In this document: positions 16,817-26,811 of the stretch, piece after piece
Numbering within the stretch: position 1 is the first letter of the stretch
How the letters are laid out: each line of letters begins with the position of its first letter
Origin: Fodinibius halophilus
GTDB lineage: Bacteria; Bacteroidota; Rhodothermia; Balneolales; Balneolaceae
Assembly (NCBI RefSeq): GCF_011059105.1
Contig: NZ_JAALLS010000007.1
Coordinates: 1 to 64,000 of the forward strand
Length of the DNA: 64,000 nt
Direction of reading: 5' to 3'
The notes under the pieces: generated by a model
What the model was told of the DNA's origin: nothing
Seen by the model: only the letters and a program-made list of their open reading frames with translations
The model's database searches: none
Program-made: the position numbers and the translations under genes

Positions 16817-17698
16817 ATGAGATACCTAAACATTATCTTTATATCATTACTATCGACCTTTCTGTTGGTTTCCAGTACTATAGGCCAAAATAAAAAGAAA
16901 GATCTACAGGGCGTTTTTGTAGATCTTACCAAACATGAGGGCTGGGGGCCGTTTTCTCCCAGAGAAGAATTTGAACCGATATACTATACAGGAACGTTCT
17001 CTGTCGGCGGTACAGAGTACAAGGTATTTCAACTGAAACATAAAAGTGATCCATATGAAGAACGTTTTATATTTCGTAAAGTAAATTCAGAAGTAACATT
17101 TACAGAAAAAGAAGGTGGAATAATATATTATCGCAATGATGAAATTAACCTCGCAGGTATTACCTTTGATATTTTTGGCTATTCTAAACGAGCTGATCAG
17201 TTTGTTCTTATCGAAAAAGAGAATGTAAATTATGTCCAAAGAGGTTTAAAGCCCGGCACAACTGCTCCTACATTTAAGGCCAAGGATTTATTTGACCAAC
17301 CTATTTCTTTGAACGATTATCAGGATCAATATGTGCTGTTGGATTTCTGGGGTACTTGGTGTGGGCCTTGCCTAAGTGAAACTCCTTATCTAAAAGAAGC
17401 ACACAAAAAGTTTGGGGATAAGGTGCAATTCATAGGAATTGCTGTTGATAACAAAAAGCGGCTTATCAAATATTTAAAAGAACAACATATCCAATGGCCC
17501 CAAATTTATATTCCCCGGGATTCAAAATCACAGGCTCCACTTATTCAAAAATATAACGTATACGGATATCCAGCTATGTTTTTAATAGATCCGAATGGTA
17601 ATATCATAATTGGTCCTGAACAAGAGCATAGACTACGTGGAGAGTCACTTTCGGAGACCTTGCGAAAAGTATTATCCCAAAAAAATACCAGAAAATAA
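16817..17698 (+). CDS. Exported TlpA/ResA-like thioredoxin-family protein
   Basis: A 293-residue protein with signal peptide (IIFISLLSTFLLVSSTIGQ) and a strong ribosome site, AAGGAG, at 16804-16810. Residues 25-140 form a domain of unknown type; residues 145-290 are an AhpC-TSA/TlpA thioredoxin domain with the redox pair Cys182-Gly-Pro-Cys185 in FWGTWCGPC and the cis-proline segment VYGYPAMFLIDPNG. It probably reduces or isomerises periplasmic disulfides. The two-domain layout is common in Bacteroidota, where the N-terminal part is often DUF4369-like; I could not confirm that family here. No operon partner. Confidence 0.85.
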   Translation: MRYLNIIFISLLSTFLLVSSTIGQNKKKDLQGVFVDLTKHEGWGPFSPREEFEPIYYTGTFSVGGTEYKVFQLKHKSDPYEERFIFRKVNSEVTFTEKEGGIIYYRNDEINLAGITFDIFGYSKRADQFVLIEKENVNYVQRGLKPGTTAPTFKAKDLFDQPISLNDYQDQYVLLDFWGTWCGPCLSETPYLKEAHKKFGDKVQFIGIAVDNKKRLIKYLKEQHIQWPQIYIPRDSKSQAPLIQKYNVYGYPAMFLIDPNGNIIIGPEQEHRLRGESLSETLRKVLSQKNTRK

Positions 17699-18109
17699 CG
17701 ATAATATAGAAGCAGACTAGTTTTTTAGGATCCATTTTTATACAGATGGTTCAAGTAACGACATTTGAAAATGAAATAGAGAAATACTGAACAGGCAAGA
17801 ACGTATACCCGGGCAATTTATCTCTGGGACTCCTTTTCAATGTTACTCAACGTCATTATGAAACTCATTCTGCCGTAGTAGCGGTTGTCCCGTTTTACCA
17901 ACAAGTGGATTACCTAAATTGAAGTCTTTACTAGGTCATACGGTGGAAAATTGAGGCATTGAATTCATTCAGCTGTTTGCTCAATCCTTCAAGTGCAATC
18001 AATATCATTGCCCGATCACGGCTTCCCAGGGGTATTGTTATCGTAGCATCTATTAATTAACCTTAGCTCTTAGTATTAAATCATCATTTATGAAAAAAGA
18101 ACAGGTGTA
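17699..18109. other. Intergenic stretch, nothing recognised
   Basis: About 410 bases with no supported gene, RNA, repeat or terminator; it may be decayed coding DNA. Confidence 0.4.
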
Positions 18110-18958
18110 ATGAGGTATTTTAACGTATTTATATTTATAGCGAGCATCTTTTTTCTAATTTCTTGTAATAACAGTAAGTCCGGTAACAGGGCTAACAATA
18201 CCCCAACTCACGATCAGCCCCATCCAACAATCCCGGTCCTCAATTTTGGAACCTTTCACATGGGATTCACCAATGATGCAAATAAAACAGAATTTGACGA
18301 ACACGACCGAAAAAACCAGGAACGGGTGCATAAGATAGCCGAAATGCTTTCTGAGTTTGACCCAACCGTCATTCTGGTTGAACAGGAACCACAGTACAAC
18401 AAACAGATACAGAAGGAGTACAAGAGCTATGTTGAAAATCCTGATACCGTTTTTACGAATCCATCTGAGATAGAACTTCTGGCCTATGAGTTAGGAAGAC
18501 TCAGTGGAACTGAACGAATTTATGGTATTGATCATAAAATGGGATATAACTACAGGATCGGTCACGAAATTAACAATACGGTTGACCCCGAATGGTACAA
18601 CAGGTACTATAAAGACCCATTAAAACATTATCCCTCGGTAGATCTGAAACGAGACAGCTTAAGCCTGTTAAAGAAGCTACAGTATACCAATCGCGATCGA
18701 TACCTCGATTTTCTCATTGCTGCTAATACCGATATGCTCACTCATGCCGGTACCGACGGTAATTTTGAAGGAGCTGATGAAGCTGCCAAATATTATAAAA
18801 GAAACCTGAGAATGTATTTAAATATGAATCGTATTGACCTTACAAAAGAGGATAGAGTCTTTATCCTGATGGGAGCAAGCCATACAGCATTTTTCAGAGA
18901 TTTTATGAGCAGAGATCCAAAGTATAGGATGGTAAATACCTTTGACTACTTGAAATAA
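18110..18958 (+). CDS. DUF5694-family lipoprotein
   Basis: A 282-residue protein with a lipoprotein signal (FIFIASIFFLISC, Cys19). The mature part opens with IPVLNFGTFHMG and continues with PTVILVEQEPQYN, the paired motifs of DUF5694, a group related to the TraB/ChaN/EreA-like fold in which His and Glu residues line a putative metal-dependent active site. Near the end, FILMGASHTAFFRDFM supplies the conserved GxxH motif. The reaction is not known. The methyltransferase gene starts 85 bases downstream and may be cotranscribed. Confidence 0.75.
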   Translation: MRYFNVFIFIASIFFLISCNNSKSGNRANNTPTHDQPHPTIPVLNFGTFHMGFTNDANKTEFDEHDRKNQERVHKIAEMLSEFDPTVILVEQEPQYNKQIQKEYKSYVENPDTVFTNPSEIELLAYELGRLSGTERIYGIDHKMGYNYRIGHEINNTVDPEWYNRYYKDPLKHYPSVDLKRDSLSLLKKLQYTNRDRYLDFLIAANTDMLTHAGTDGNFEGADEAAKYYKRNLRMYLNMNRIDLTKEDRVFILMGASHTAFFRDFMSRDPKYRMVNTFDYLK

Positions 18959-19043
18959 ATGATGGAAAATATACTGGCTTCGATATAACAGCCAAAAATA
19001 CTTCATGTGACAAATTCTACTGGATAAAAATAGGTACTTAAAC

Positions 19044-19826
19044 ATGAAACGTATTCATTTATTCGAATTCGAAGATTTTAACTGGTACCCGGACTGGTTG
19101 CGAAGATCTACTAATCGATTGATCATCGTTATGCACACTCTGCTTGGTACTGCTAATAAAGTGGCAGAACTACTTGCTCCAATAGTGAGGAAAGAGGATT
19201 CAACTTCTATTGTGGACCTATGCTCCGGCAGCGGCGGCCCGATGCCGAGAGTGCTACAGATCCTTCAGAAAGGATATGATATACAAGAGATCAACCTAAC
19301 GTTAACTGATCTGTATCCGGATCAGTTAACTGCAAACGCACTTAATTCAAAAAGCGGTAATAACATTAAGTATCTAACGACTCCTGTTGATGCAACACAA
19401 ATAGATAGAGAGCTAAATGGGATAAGAACTATGATTGGAAGCTTTCATCACATGAAACCGGATGAGGCGAGAAGTATATTAATATCTGCACAAACAAACC
19501 GTAAACCGATCTGTATTTTTGAAATAAGTGATAACAGTACTCCAATATGGCTTTGGTGGATCGCCTTCCCCATCAATTTTATTATGACGTTTTTTATAAC
19601 CCCCATGGTCCGCCCCATGTCTTGGCAACAGATTGTCTTTACATATATCATCCCCATTATTCCGATCTGTTTTGCCTGGGATGGAGCAGTTTCTAATGCC
19701 AGAACCTATACCCTCGATGATTTTGATGAGTTATTACATGGTATAGAAACTGAAAACTACAGGTGGAGAAAGGGAACATTTGATGGCAAAACCAAGCAGA
19801 TATATATACTGGGTATTCCTGCTTGA
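19044..19826 (+). CDS. Class I SAM-dependent methyltransferase-like protein
   Basis: A 260-residue protein with a Rossmann-like core: SAM-binding motif SIVDLCSGSGGPMPRVLQ (about residues 54-71) and the acidic turn INLTLTDLYPDQL. GIRTMIGSFHHMKPDEA matches motif IV/post-IV. Unusually, the C-terminal part has a hydrophobic stretch (WLWWIAFPINFIMTFFITPMV) that suggests membrane association. Substrate unknown. Confidence 0.8.
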   Translation: MKRIHLFEFEDFNWYPDWLRRSTNRLIIVMHTLLGTANKVAELLAPIVRKEDSTSIVDLCSGSGGPMPRVLQILQKGYDIQEINLTLTDLYPDQLTANALNSKSGNNIKYLTTPVDATQIDRELNGIRTMIGSFHHMKPDEARSILISAQTNRKPICIFEISDNSTPIWLWWIAFPINFIMTFFITPMVRPMSWQQIVFTYIIPIIPICFAWDGAVSNARTYTLDDFDELLHGIETENYRWRKGTFDGKTKQIYILGIPA

Positions 19827-20142
19827 AACATTGATTTTTTTAAACGATAAATATACACAGGAACAGTGACATTTGAGGATTAAGACCGGTACGAATCCCT
19901 GTCAAAATACGGTCCTCCACTCCGACATTTATCATTCCTTTCTGTTAATGCAACTGTTATGCAAATCACGGTATACCGAAATCATTCTTTGACAAATTTT
20001 AGTAATAATGAAAATAAAACCGCTAAAATAATACCCCATTCAAAACCTTACCCCTTAACAAATTTTTGGTTATCCTGCCTAGAGAAACAACTTACAGATA
20101 CTAGGTCTCTAAAAAACATAGTATTAACCAGCACCCTCAATA
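19827..20142. other. Intergenic stretch, nothing recognised
   Basis: About 316 AT-rich bases; an 80-codon frame at 19959-20201 overlaps the acetyltransferase start and has an unlikely composition, so it is not called. Confidence 0.4.
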
Positions 20143-20604
20143 ATGGAAGTACGAGAATTTCAAAAGGCCGATATTACGCAGATTGCCCAGCTTTTCCATG
20201 ATACCGTACACCATGTGAACAGTAATGACTATTCAAGGGAACAGATCAACGCTTGGGCTCCTGATGATATCTACTTTCGTAACTGGACAAAAGAATGCTC
20301 TCGTAAAAACACCTTTGTAGCAGAAAAACAACACATTATTACAGGCTTTGCTGAGCTGGATGATAATGGTTACATAGATTGTTTTTACTGTCATATGGAC
20401 TATCAAGGCCGTGGAGTTGGAAAATTACTCTATCAGGCGATTGAAGAAAAAGCAATTGAGCTGAACTTGGAAAAAATATATGTGGACGCAAGTATCACTG
20501 CTAAACCTTTTTTTAAAAGGATGGGTTTCTCTCCACTGCGGACTCAGGAAGTAGAAATACGTGGCCAGAGATTTGTGAATCACAAAATGCTCAAGCAGCT
20601 ATAA
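20143..20604 (+). CDS. GNAT-family N-acetyltransferase
   Basis: A 153-residue protein of standard GNAT length. The first strand-helix is MEVREFQKADITQIAQLF; the acetyl-CoA binding motif A is CHMDYQGRGVGKLLYQAIE (Q-x-x-G-x-G/A) at about residues 86-105, followed by ELNLEKIYVDASITAKPFFKRMGF, the typical motif B. The closest type is the YafP-like group acting on small substrates, but the acceptor cannot be told. The next gene starts 200 bases on. Confidence 0.85.
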   Translation: MEVREFQKADITQIAQLFHDTVHHVNSNDYSREQINAWAPDDIYFRNWTKECSRKNTFVAEKQHIITGFAELDDNGYIDCFYCHMDYQGRGVGKLLYQAIEEKAIELNLEKIYVDASITAKPFFKRMGFSPLRTQEVEIRGQRFVNHKMLKQL

Positions 20605-20804
20605 CAGAGCTCCTAAAACGTTAACACAAGCCCCAACATGATTTTATCGACTATCTATCTCCTATAAACTCAGCTAATCTGTATTTTTAATACAATACTT
20701 CATCTGGAAATCGCATTAAAAAAATCCAATTGGCTTGTCATTTTTTCAGCGATTAAATATATATCGATATCGGGTTAATAGTAACCAGATCACTTATTAT
20801 CTAT

Positions 20805-21275
20805 ATGGAAAAATTTGAACTACAAGTTGATACCAGTACCCCCTATATCAAAATAGTTCGGTTTATCGGGGCTCTTATGCTTGGTTTTTTCATCGGAGTA
20901 ATTGCCATAAAATACAAAATAGGTAGCCCTATAGATTGGCTAAATGCATTTACAGGAGCAGTACTTGCTACCCTATTTGCACTTTATCCCGGCCCTGCTC
21001 AAAAACAAAGACTAACTATCGATGAAGATTCTATTGCACTGCACCAAGCCCCAGCTTTATTTGGTAATGACAAAACAATTAAATGGGAACATATTTCTGC
21101 TGTTGGTATATCTGGAAATCATCTTCAAATTAGAACCAACAATGGTTCTAACCAAAAAATAAGGTTACCGCTTTATACCAAAAAGCAATACCAAAACCTT
21201 ACGAACTATTTATCCCAAATAACAAAAAAGAAGCAGCTTACATATACTGGAAAGAAACAGAGTATCGGAGGATAA
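20805..21275 (+). CDS. Small membrane protein with a cytosolic beta domain
   Basis: A 156-residue protein with two membrane helices (VRFIGALMLGFFIGVIAI and WLNAFTGAVLATLFALYP) followed by a soluble domain with DSIALHQAPALFG, KTIKWEHISAVGISGNHLQI and RLPLYTKKQYQNLTNYL. The soluble part has the look of the PH-like domains in YcxB/DUF304-type proteins: strand, tryptophan-containing turn, strand, then a C-terminal helix. Function unknown. Confidence 0.6.
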   Translation: MEKFELQVDTSTPYIKIVRFIGALMLGFFIGVIAIKYKIGSPIDWLNAFTGAVLATLFALYPGPAQKQRLTIDEDSIALHQAPALFGNDKTIKWEHISAVGISGNHLQIRTNNGSNQKIRLPLYTKKQYQNLTNYLSQITKKKQLTYTGKKQSIGG

Positions 21276-21298
21276 GACCATTATAAACGAAGGAAGCA

Positions 21299-21763
21299 CT
21301 ACTTAAGTACACCCTTACGTTTTTTATAATTAATCCACCGAACACCAAACCGTTTCATATTTACTTTGTCACGAAACTCTTTGGCTGTCTCCATAGCTTC
21401 ATCATATTTCTTATCGTACCCCTTTTCGTCGGGTACACCTACCTTAAAAGACTTTACCTTTTGTTCATCTTCTTCGTCGATATAGCTAACCCCCAGGTAT
21501 ACTACACCATTTTTGGTGGTTTTGTGGATCCCCAGTTCCCCGGTTACACTATTCTTGTATTGAATCTTTTGATCAGGATTACGAGCAGTTTCTTCCCACT
21601 CTTTTATCCAGTTGTCGCGGTATTCGATCGCTTCTTGTTTCGCTTCTTCCCAACTGTCGTAATTACGCCGTCGAAAGCGCTTACTAACCTTACGGTGGTC
21701 GCGTTGAATACGGACCCAATAGCCGCGAAAATTTTCGTCGTCTACTTTAGTGATATTTTTCAT
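21299..21763 (-). CDS. Protein with two AP2-like DNA-binding units
   Basis: A 154-residue, highly charged protein. Residues 12-50 read as an AP2/ERF-like unit: GYWVRIQRDHRKVSKRF, then YDSWEEAKQEAIEYRDNW, a three-strand sheet followed by a helix. Residues 85-140 repeat the scheme with VVYLGVSYIDEEDEQKVKSF and YDEAMETAKEFRDKV. AP2 units in bacteria usually accompany HNH endonucleases or integrases and bind DNA; here they stand alone. It converges with the gene ending at 21275. DNA binding is inferred. Confidence 0.55.
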   Translation of the reverse strand: MKNITKVDDENFRGYWVRIQRDHRKVSKRFRRRNYDSWEEAKQEAIEYRDNWIKEWEETARNPDQKIQYKNSVTGELGIHKTTKNGVVYLGVSYIDEEDEQKVKSFKVGVPDEKGYDKKYDEAMETAKEFRDKVNMKRFGVRWINYKKRKGVLK

Positions 21764-21929
21764 TAGTCTGACCCCTAAACTTTAACCTAAAATGCTTCTT
21801 ATATTTAACCTAGTCGTACCCTACCCCCCCAAATATATAAATAAAATAGAAATTGCCCACATTTTTTAGTGAAGCAATATTAATTGGGGTAATTTTTTTC
21901 TTACGCTAAGGTATTAATTAAGAACGAGA

Positions 21930-22292
21930 TTATGCAAATATTTTTTTAACATTTGCTAAAATAGAGGTGCGATCCAGTGGTTTTTCAAAAAAATGGTCGG
22001 CCGGAGTTCCTTCTACTTTTTTTATAGTAGCTTCGTCATAATGTGAAGAAATAAAAAAGAACGGAATCTGCTGACATTTTTTGTCTGCATATATTTTGGA
22101 TATGAGTTCAAATCCATCCATTTCAGGCATTTCAATATCTGATATTACTAGAGCAGGAAGCTCATTTTCGAGCTTTTTAATCAACTCTACCCCATTACGA
22201 AAGGTAGCTACCTCATATCCCTCATGGCTAAGCACCTTTTCCAAGAGTATCACCTGAATTTCTGAATCATCTACAATAAAGACTTTTTCCAT
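21930..22292 (-). CDS. Single-domain CheY-like response regulator
   Basis: Start taken at the ATG at 22292 (MEKVFIVDDS); an upstream in-frame ATG at 22316 would add eight residues that do not belong to the fold. The 120-residue product is one receiver domain with acidic pair Asp8-Asp9, phospho-acceptor Asp52 in LVISDIEMPEMDGF, Ser at the switch position (FFFISSHYDE) and Lys in FFEKPLDRT. No output domain. It is divergent from another single-domain regulator at 22502, with 209 bases between them. Confidence 0.9.
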   Translation of the reverse strand: MEKVFIVDDSEIQVILLEKVLSHEGYEVATFRNGVELIKKLENELPALVISDIEMPEMDGFELISKIYADKKCQQIPFFFISSHYDEATIKKVEGTPADHFFEKPLDRTSILANVKKIFA

Positions 22293-22501
22293 TTCACATG
22301 ATTTATAATCATACATTGAAAACAGCTCTCTTTTGAATAAAGATATAAATACCGCATATAAGCTTCGCTTAGATTCTCCTAATTAAGAGCATTTTAATTA
22401 TCATTTATATATAAATTCGTTTAAAACTATATTTGTGGATTGTTTTAGTTCTTCTATTTTTGCATTATTGTGGAAATAATAACTCGCAGATATAACACTT
22501 C

Positions 22502-22891
22502 ATGGTTTCAGATATATCTACTGACGCAAAAAAAATCCTTATCGTTGAAGATGATAATATTCAGCAGATCATCCTTGAACGTATGATAGCACAGATGGGG
22601 CATACTGTTATTGGATCAAGTGCCGAAGGTGCAAAAGCTATTGAATCTGCATTACGAATCGGGGCTGTTGATCTCATTTTAATGGATATCAACCTGGCCG
22701 ATGAGATTGATGGTATTGAAGCTGCCAAAGAGATCAGTAAGCACCGTAAAGTTAAACTGATCTATATTACCGCATCTGATGATCCGGAGAAGCTTAAACG
22801 GGCTCAAGAAACCGATTTTATCGCCTATCTGCATAAGCCCATTTCACAAGATATCCTTGAGAATACCTTTGTAAAAGCCTTTCCAGAATAA
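22502..22891 (+). CDS. Single-domain response regulator
   Basis: A 129-residue receiver domain: KKILIVEDDN (acidic pair near residues 16-18), phospho-acceptor Asp62 in LILMDINLADEIDG, Thr in LIYITASDD and the switch Lys in YLHKPIS. The DINLADEIDGIEAA wording is typical of stand-alone regulators that work with hybrid kinases. No output domain. It may feed the DUF5343-TPR protein or chemoreceptor encoded downstream, but gaps of 180-390 bases argue for separate transcripts. Confidence 0.9.
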   Translation: MVSDISTDAKKILIVEDDNIQQIILERMIAQMGHTVIGSSAEGAKAIESALRIGAVDLILMDINLADEIDGIEAAKEISKHRKVKLIYITASDDPEKLKRAQETDFIAYLHKPISQDILENTFVKAFPE

Positions 22892-23074
22892 TTTTCAGAT
22901 CATACGGCAATGAGCTTATAAAGCAATTTCACTGTTAAAGATTGAGAAGTTCTATTTTTATACTGCTAGCTGTGCAAGCCAATACAGCAAAGAAATATTA
23001 ATAGTTTCTAATTGGTGTATTTACTAATAAATACACAACATACAGTATTAATATAAATCATTTATAGCAAGGGT

Positions 23075-24556
23075 ATGAAAGTATCAGAGGCTTTTTTAGT
23101 CAATACTAAAAATTTTGACACTATTATCAATGCATTGGTCAATCACAATGCCGAAGAGATTACAATTGACTCGGACCTACTGGAACGTCTTGGATATGCA
23201 GATCCCAATGATCTGCTGGTAGTTCGTTTACTCAAAGATCTGGATATTATTGATAACGATGGTAACCCCAGCACACATTTTGAGGAGTTTAAGAACCCTG
23301 ATACAACACATCTGGCCTTAGCAAAAGGGCTTATCACAGCCTATGAGGATGTTTTTAAAAACTATCCTAAACTTTATCAAGCTTCCCCTGATCAGGTCAA
23401 AGAGGCTTTTGTGGACCTGTTTAAGGATAAAAAAACGGACCTGATTATTAAGTATATCTCCAATACATTCTACGAGGTTGTCAATTATGTGGGCATTAAT
23501 ACTGTAACAAGCGTATTAGGTAACCACAATAATGAGCCCGAACCTGTAGAATCTGGTGTAGCCGAACTTTCACAGGCCGGATCGTATCAAACCAAAAACC
23601 TGCCCTCGGGAGAAACTATCGGCAAATCTGATGTGGAAGACATTATTAGTCGCTTGTCAGGTGCTCAAAAAAACCTTGATAATAATGCCCGGGTAAAAGA
23701 TGAAGAAAGCCCGGTTCAGAAAGAACCCGAATCTCCCGAACCAACACCACCACCTGCTGAAGACGAACAAGCAGAAGCCCCCAGTGCAGAAAAAGAAGAT
23801 TCAAAAGAAAGTGAAACCAATAAAGTCTCTGAAAACCCTGTAAATAACCAACCAGAGCCCTCCCCCGCTAAGCTTGATATGCCTCTCAATAAATCCACAG
23901 AGCCTGAGGTAAATACACAAAGGGGGGAACCAGAACACAAAGTTGTTCAAAAAGCATTGTTCCGAAAGTCTGAGCTTCTTTTTAAAATGAAACGGTGGGA
24001 GGAGTTAGTACCTACTCTGGAAAAAATTATCAGCCGTTATGATAATGAGAAATATCCCCATCTTAAGAATGCCGTTTCCAAAGCAGTAATGCGGCGAGCT
24101 ATTTCTTTGTTAAAACTCAATCGGAGCAAAGAAGCTCTACCTGCCCTAAATCAAGTTATCGCTCGCTTTAAAGATTCTGATAATCAAGATTTTTATAACC
24201 AAGCATCCCATGCTATGCTCTATAAGGCTCAAATCCTGGAAAATAGCGGGGATTCGCAAGAGCTGCTGCCACTTTATAATACAATCGTAGATCGACTTGA
24301 TGAAAGTTCAGAAATACAAATGCTTGAAAAGCTTGACGGTATTTATTTAAAACGTTTTGATCTTATCCTTGAGACAAATAAGAAAGATCAGATCCTGGAC
24401 GCAAGTTCCAAACTCATTGAACGATTTAAAGGCAGTGGTCGGTATACGAACTACATCCAAAAAGCAATGATAAAGCGTGCCGAAACGCTGGATAGCATGA
24501 ACAGAGATGAAGAAGCTCTTACCGCTTATGATGAATTTTTAGATATGTTCGGTTAA
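23075..24556 (+). CDS. DUF5343-domain protein with acidic linker and TPR-like C-terminal half
   Basis: A 493-residue cytosolic protein in three parts. Residues 1-150 fit DUF5343 (SEAFLVNTKNFDTIINALV, LLERLGYADPNDLLVVRLLKDLDII), a winged-helix-like domain often found as a single protein near restriction or mobile genes. Residues 190-290 are a disordered, Pro/Glu-rich linker (PEPTPPPAEDEQAEAP). Residues 295-493 are TPR-like helical repeats (KALFRKSELLFKMKRWEELV, RRAISLLKLNRSKEALPAL, AMLYKAQILENSGD, KRAETLDSMNRDEEALTAY). This fusion of a possible DNA- or protein-binding domain to a scaffold is unusual. A strong terminator follows. Confidence 0.7.
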   Translation: MKVSEAFLVNTKNFDTIINALVNHNAEEITIDSDLLERLGYADPNDLLVVRLLKDLDIIDNDGNPSTHFEEFKNPDTTHLALAKGLITAYEDVFKNYPKLYQASPDQVKEAFVDLFKDKKTDLIIKYISNTFYEVVNYVGINTVTSVLGNHNNEPEPVESGVAELSQAGSYQTKNLPSGETIGKSDVEDIISRLSGAQKNLDNNARVKDEESPVQKEPESPEPTPPPAEDEQAEAPSAEKEDSKESETNKVSENPVNNQPEPSPAKLDMPLNKSTEPEVNTQRGEPEHKVVQKALFRKSELLFKMKRWEELVPTLEKIISRYDNEKYPHLKNAVSKAVMRRAISLLKLNRSKEALPALNQVIARFKDSDNQDFYNQASHAMLYKAQILENSGDSQELLPLYNTIVDRLDESSEIQMLEKLDGIYLKRFDLILETNKKDQILDASSKLIERFKGSGRYTNYIQKAMIKRAETLDSMNRDEEALTAYDEFLDMFG

Positions 24557-24578
24557 TCCCCTTCCTTGACTTCTTTTT

Positions 24579-24611
24579 GAGCGACAGGAGTAAACCCTCC
24601 TGTCGCTTTTA
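24579..24611 (+). terminator. Rho-independent terminator of the DUF5343-TPR gene
   Basis: gcgacaggag (24581-24590) pairs perfectly with ctcctgtcgc (24597-24606) and is followed by a T-run. It lies 23 bases after the stop. Confidence 0.9.
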
Positions 24612-24945
24612 TTATATACGCTCTCCTTGCTACCATATTATTATCAATAATTACGCCTTATCCATAATCTCAAATATCGGTTCTTTATCTGATATTTCGG
24701 CTTAAGTTTTTTCCCGTGTTACCGATAACACTATTCTTTAAAAGTCGGTAGGATTATAAAACAGATTTGCAGATATAGCACTGCGTCTATAACAGTACGC
24801 TGTGTAAAAATATGCACCCAGAACTTTAGGAATTAAATCAACTTTCCCTACCCCCCTTAGATATCCATCCTGGATATAAAACAATCACAATAACCATACT
24901 CAGAGTACTCAAAAATTTAAATTAAACTCACAAGTATTACTACTA
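24612..24945. other. Intergenic leader of the chemoreceptor gene
   Basis: About 330 AT-rich bases with no supported gene. A promoter for the chemoreceptor must lie here but no element was identified with confidence. Confidence 0.35.
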
Positions 24946-26682
24946 ATGAAAGTTAGAACACGCCTTATCCTGAATGCACTGTTGGTATTTATTTTCTTGG
25001 GAATTATCGCAGGAGCTATAGTAATATCCAATGAAAAATCTGAAACTATTCAAACAGCTGTATCCGATACCAAAGAAATATGGACCCAAACATTGCAAAT
25101 GAGAAGGGCAGAAAAGGATTTCTTGCTTCGGGCCGGAACAAATCCTGACTTCTTTGAAACAGGAAATATCAAGTATATCGATAAATTTAATACCGCCCTA
25201 CATAAAACCTATTCCCTGCTTGATTCCCTCAGATCTAATGAACTGATTAAAGAAAAAGGGTTCGCAACTCAGGTCTCTTCTTTAAGAGATAATTTTGGAA
25301 CCTATAAAAGCAAGTTTAAAAACATCACTGATAAAACAGTTGAAAAAGGTTACAAAAATTGGGGGCTGGTTGGCGAAATGCGTTCGGCTGTTCATGGGTT
25401 GGAAAAACTTGTTGACAATGATAAAACCCTAGCCGATGTGCTTACCCTCAGACGTCACGAAAAAGATTATTTATTGCGTGGTGATACAAAGTATAACAAG
25501 CGAATGAATAAGCAGATACAGAAAATGAAAGGGTATATGCAAAGTGCGAAAGCACAAGAAATTTTGGAGAACTATTACTCGAAATTTTCTGCGATTGTCG
25601 CAATTGATGACCAATTGGGACGTGATAAGACATCCGGACTAACCGGCGAACTACGGTCGGCAGTACATGCTGTTGAACCAACCGTTAAAGCCCTAATAAC
25701 CGATGTGCAAACGGCCGGCGAAAAAGAAATAGCCTTTTTACATTCGGTAATCTGGATAATAATTCTTGTCACTATTGCAGTCTCTACCCTGCTCTCTTTT
25801 TGGTTAATGCGATCTATCTCAAAGCCATTGCAAACGGCAAATAAAGCCCTCCACGCTATGGCAGAAGGGGATCTTACTCACAAGATCAAGGTTAGAACCA
25901 ACGATGAGTTGGGTGATATGATGCGTAACATGAAACAGATGATGGAAAAGCTCCGGGATATTGTGGGTACTATTAAAACCAATAGCAATAACATCGCCTC
26001 AGCAAGCAATGAATTGAATATTTCGTCCCAGGAACTATCCAGTGGAGCAAGTGAACAAGCGAGTGCAACGGAAGAGATTTCATCTTCTATGGAGCAGATG
26101 ACTTCCACAATTCAAAATAATACAGCCAATGCTAAAGAGACCGAAGAGATAGCAGAAACGGCTTCAACAGACATTAATCGAGGTAGCAAAACTATATTCA
26201 AAACTATTGATTCAATGCAAACAATTGCTGGCAAGATATCTATCATCGGCGACATTGCCCGTCAGACGAACTTGTTGGCTTTAAATGCAGCTGTAGAGGC
26301 TGCCCGTGCCGGTAACCACGGTAAGGGCTTTGCAGTAGTAGCCGAGGAGGTCAGGGGCCTTGCAGAACGAAGCCAAGAGGCTGCTGTAGAAATTAATGAT
26401 CTCTCAGAGTCCAGCATGTCTGTTGCGAAAGAGTCGGGGCATATTCTGGAAGAGATGGTACCGAATATTGAAGAAACTGCAGATCTTGTCCAGGATATTG
26501 CTACCGCCAGCGTTGAACAAAGTACGGGAGCAGACCAAATTAACGCCTCCATACAACAGATGAATGAAGTAGTTCAAAAGAATGCCGCTACAGCTCAGGA
26601 GCTCTCTTCCAGCTCCGAAGAATTAAGTGCCCAAGCCAATCAAATGCAGGAAGTGATCAATTTTTTCAAACTTAATGACTAA
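24946..26682 (+). CDS. Methyl-accepting chemotaxis protein with HBM sensor domain
   Basis: A 578-residue chemoreceptor. An N-terminal membrane helix ([20 protein letters not shown]) is followed by a periplasmic helical bimodular domain, shown by the twin motifs [11 protein letters not shown] and [11 protein letters not shown], one in each four-helix bundle. The second membrane helix is [20 protein letters not shown], then a HAMP domain ([20 protein letters not shown]) and a cytoplasmic signalling coiled coil with the hairpin tip [23 protein letters not shown]... region. HBM domains bind small organic acids in characterised receptors. No che genes are in view, so it must dock to an array encoded elsewhere. 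Confidence 0.9.
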   Translation: MKVRTRLILNALLVFIFLGIIAGAIVISNEKSETIQTAVSDTKEIWTQTLQMRRAEKDFLLRAGTNPDFFETGNIKYIDKFNTALHKTYSLLDSLRSNELIKEKGFATQVSSLRDNFGTYKSKFKNITDKTVEKGYKNWGLVGEMRSAVHGLEKLVDNDKTLADVLTLRRHEKDYLLRGDTKYNKRMNKQIQKMKGYMQSAKAQEILENYYSKFSAIVAIDDQLGRDKTSGLTGELRSAVHAVEPTVKALITDVQTAGEKEIAFLHSVIWIIILVTIAVSTLLSFWLMRSISKPLQTANKALHAMAEGDLTHKIKVRTNDELGDMMRNMKQMMEKLRDIVGTIKTNSNNIASASNELNISSQELSSGASEQASATEEISSSMEQMTSTIQNNTANAKETEEIAETASTDINRGSKTIFKTIDSMQTIAGKISIIGDIARQTNLLALNAAVEAARAGNHGKGFAVVAEEVRGLAERSQEAAVEINDLSESSMSVAKESGHILEEMVPNIEETADLVQDIATASVEQSTGADQINASIQQMNEVVQKNAATAQELSSSSEELSAQANQMQEVINFFKLND

Positions 26683-26705
26683 CCCCCATTAAGTATAATA
26701 ACCCT

Positions 26706-26742
26706 CAGGCAGTAGCAATTGAATTTGCTGCTGCCTTTTTTA
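26706..26742 (+). terminator. Rho-independent terminator of the chemoreceptor gene
   Basis: aggcagtagcaa (26707-26718) pairs with ttgctgctgcct (26724-26735) with one mismatch and is followed by TTTTTT. Confidence 0.9.
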
Positions 26743-26811
26743 TTTGTTGACAGTTAACGGTATTCCTCTTTTACTAGAACTGCAGATAGTAGTCACCCAA
26801 AAACGTAAACA

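Noticed and set aside
19870-19930. A tRNA-like stretch with cgaatcc
   Set aside because: No acceptor stem or cloverleaf pairing could be built.
19959-20201. 80-codon frame ahead of the acetyltransferase
   Set aside because: It overlaps the start of the well-supported GNAT gene in another frame and has random composition.
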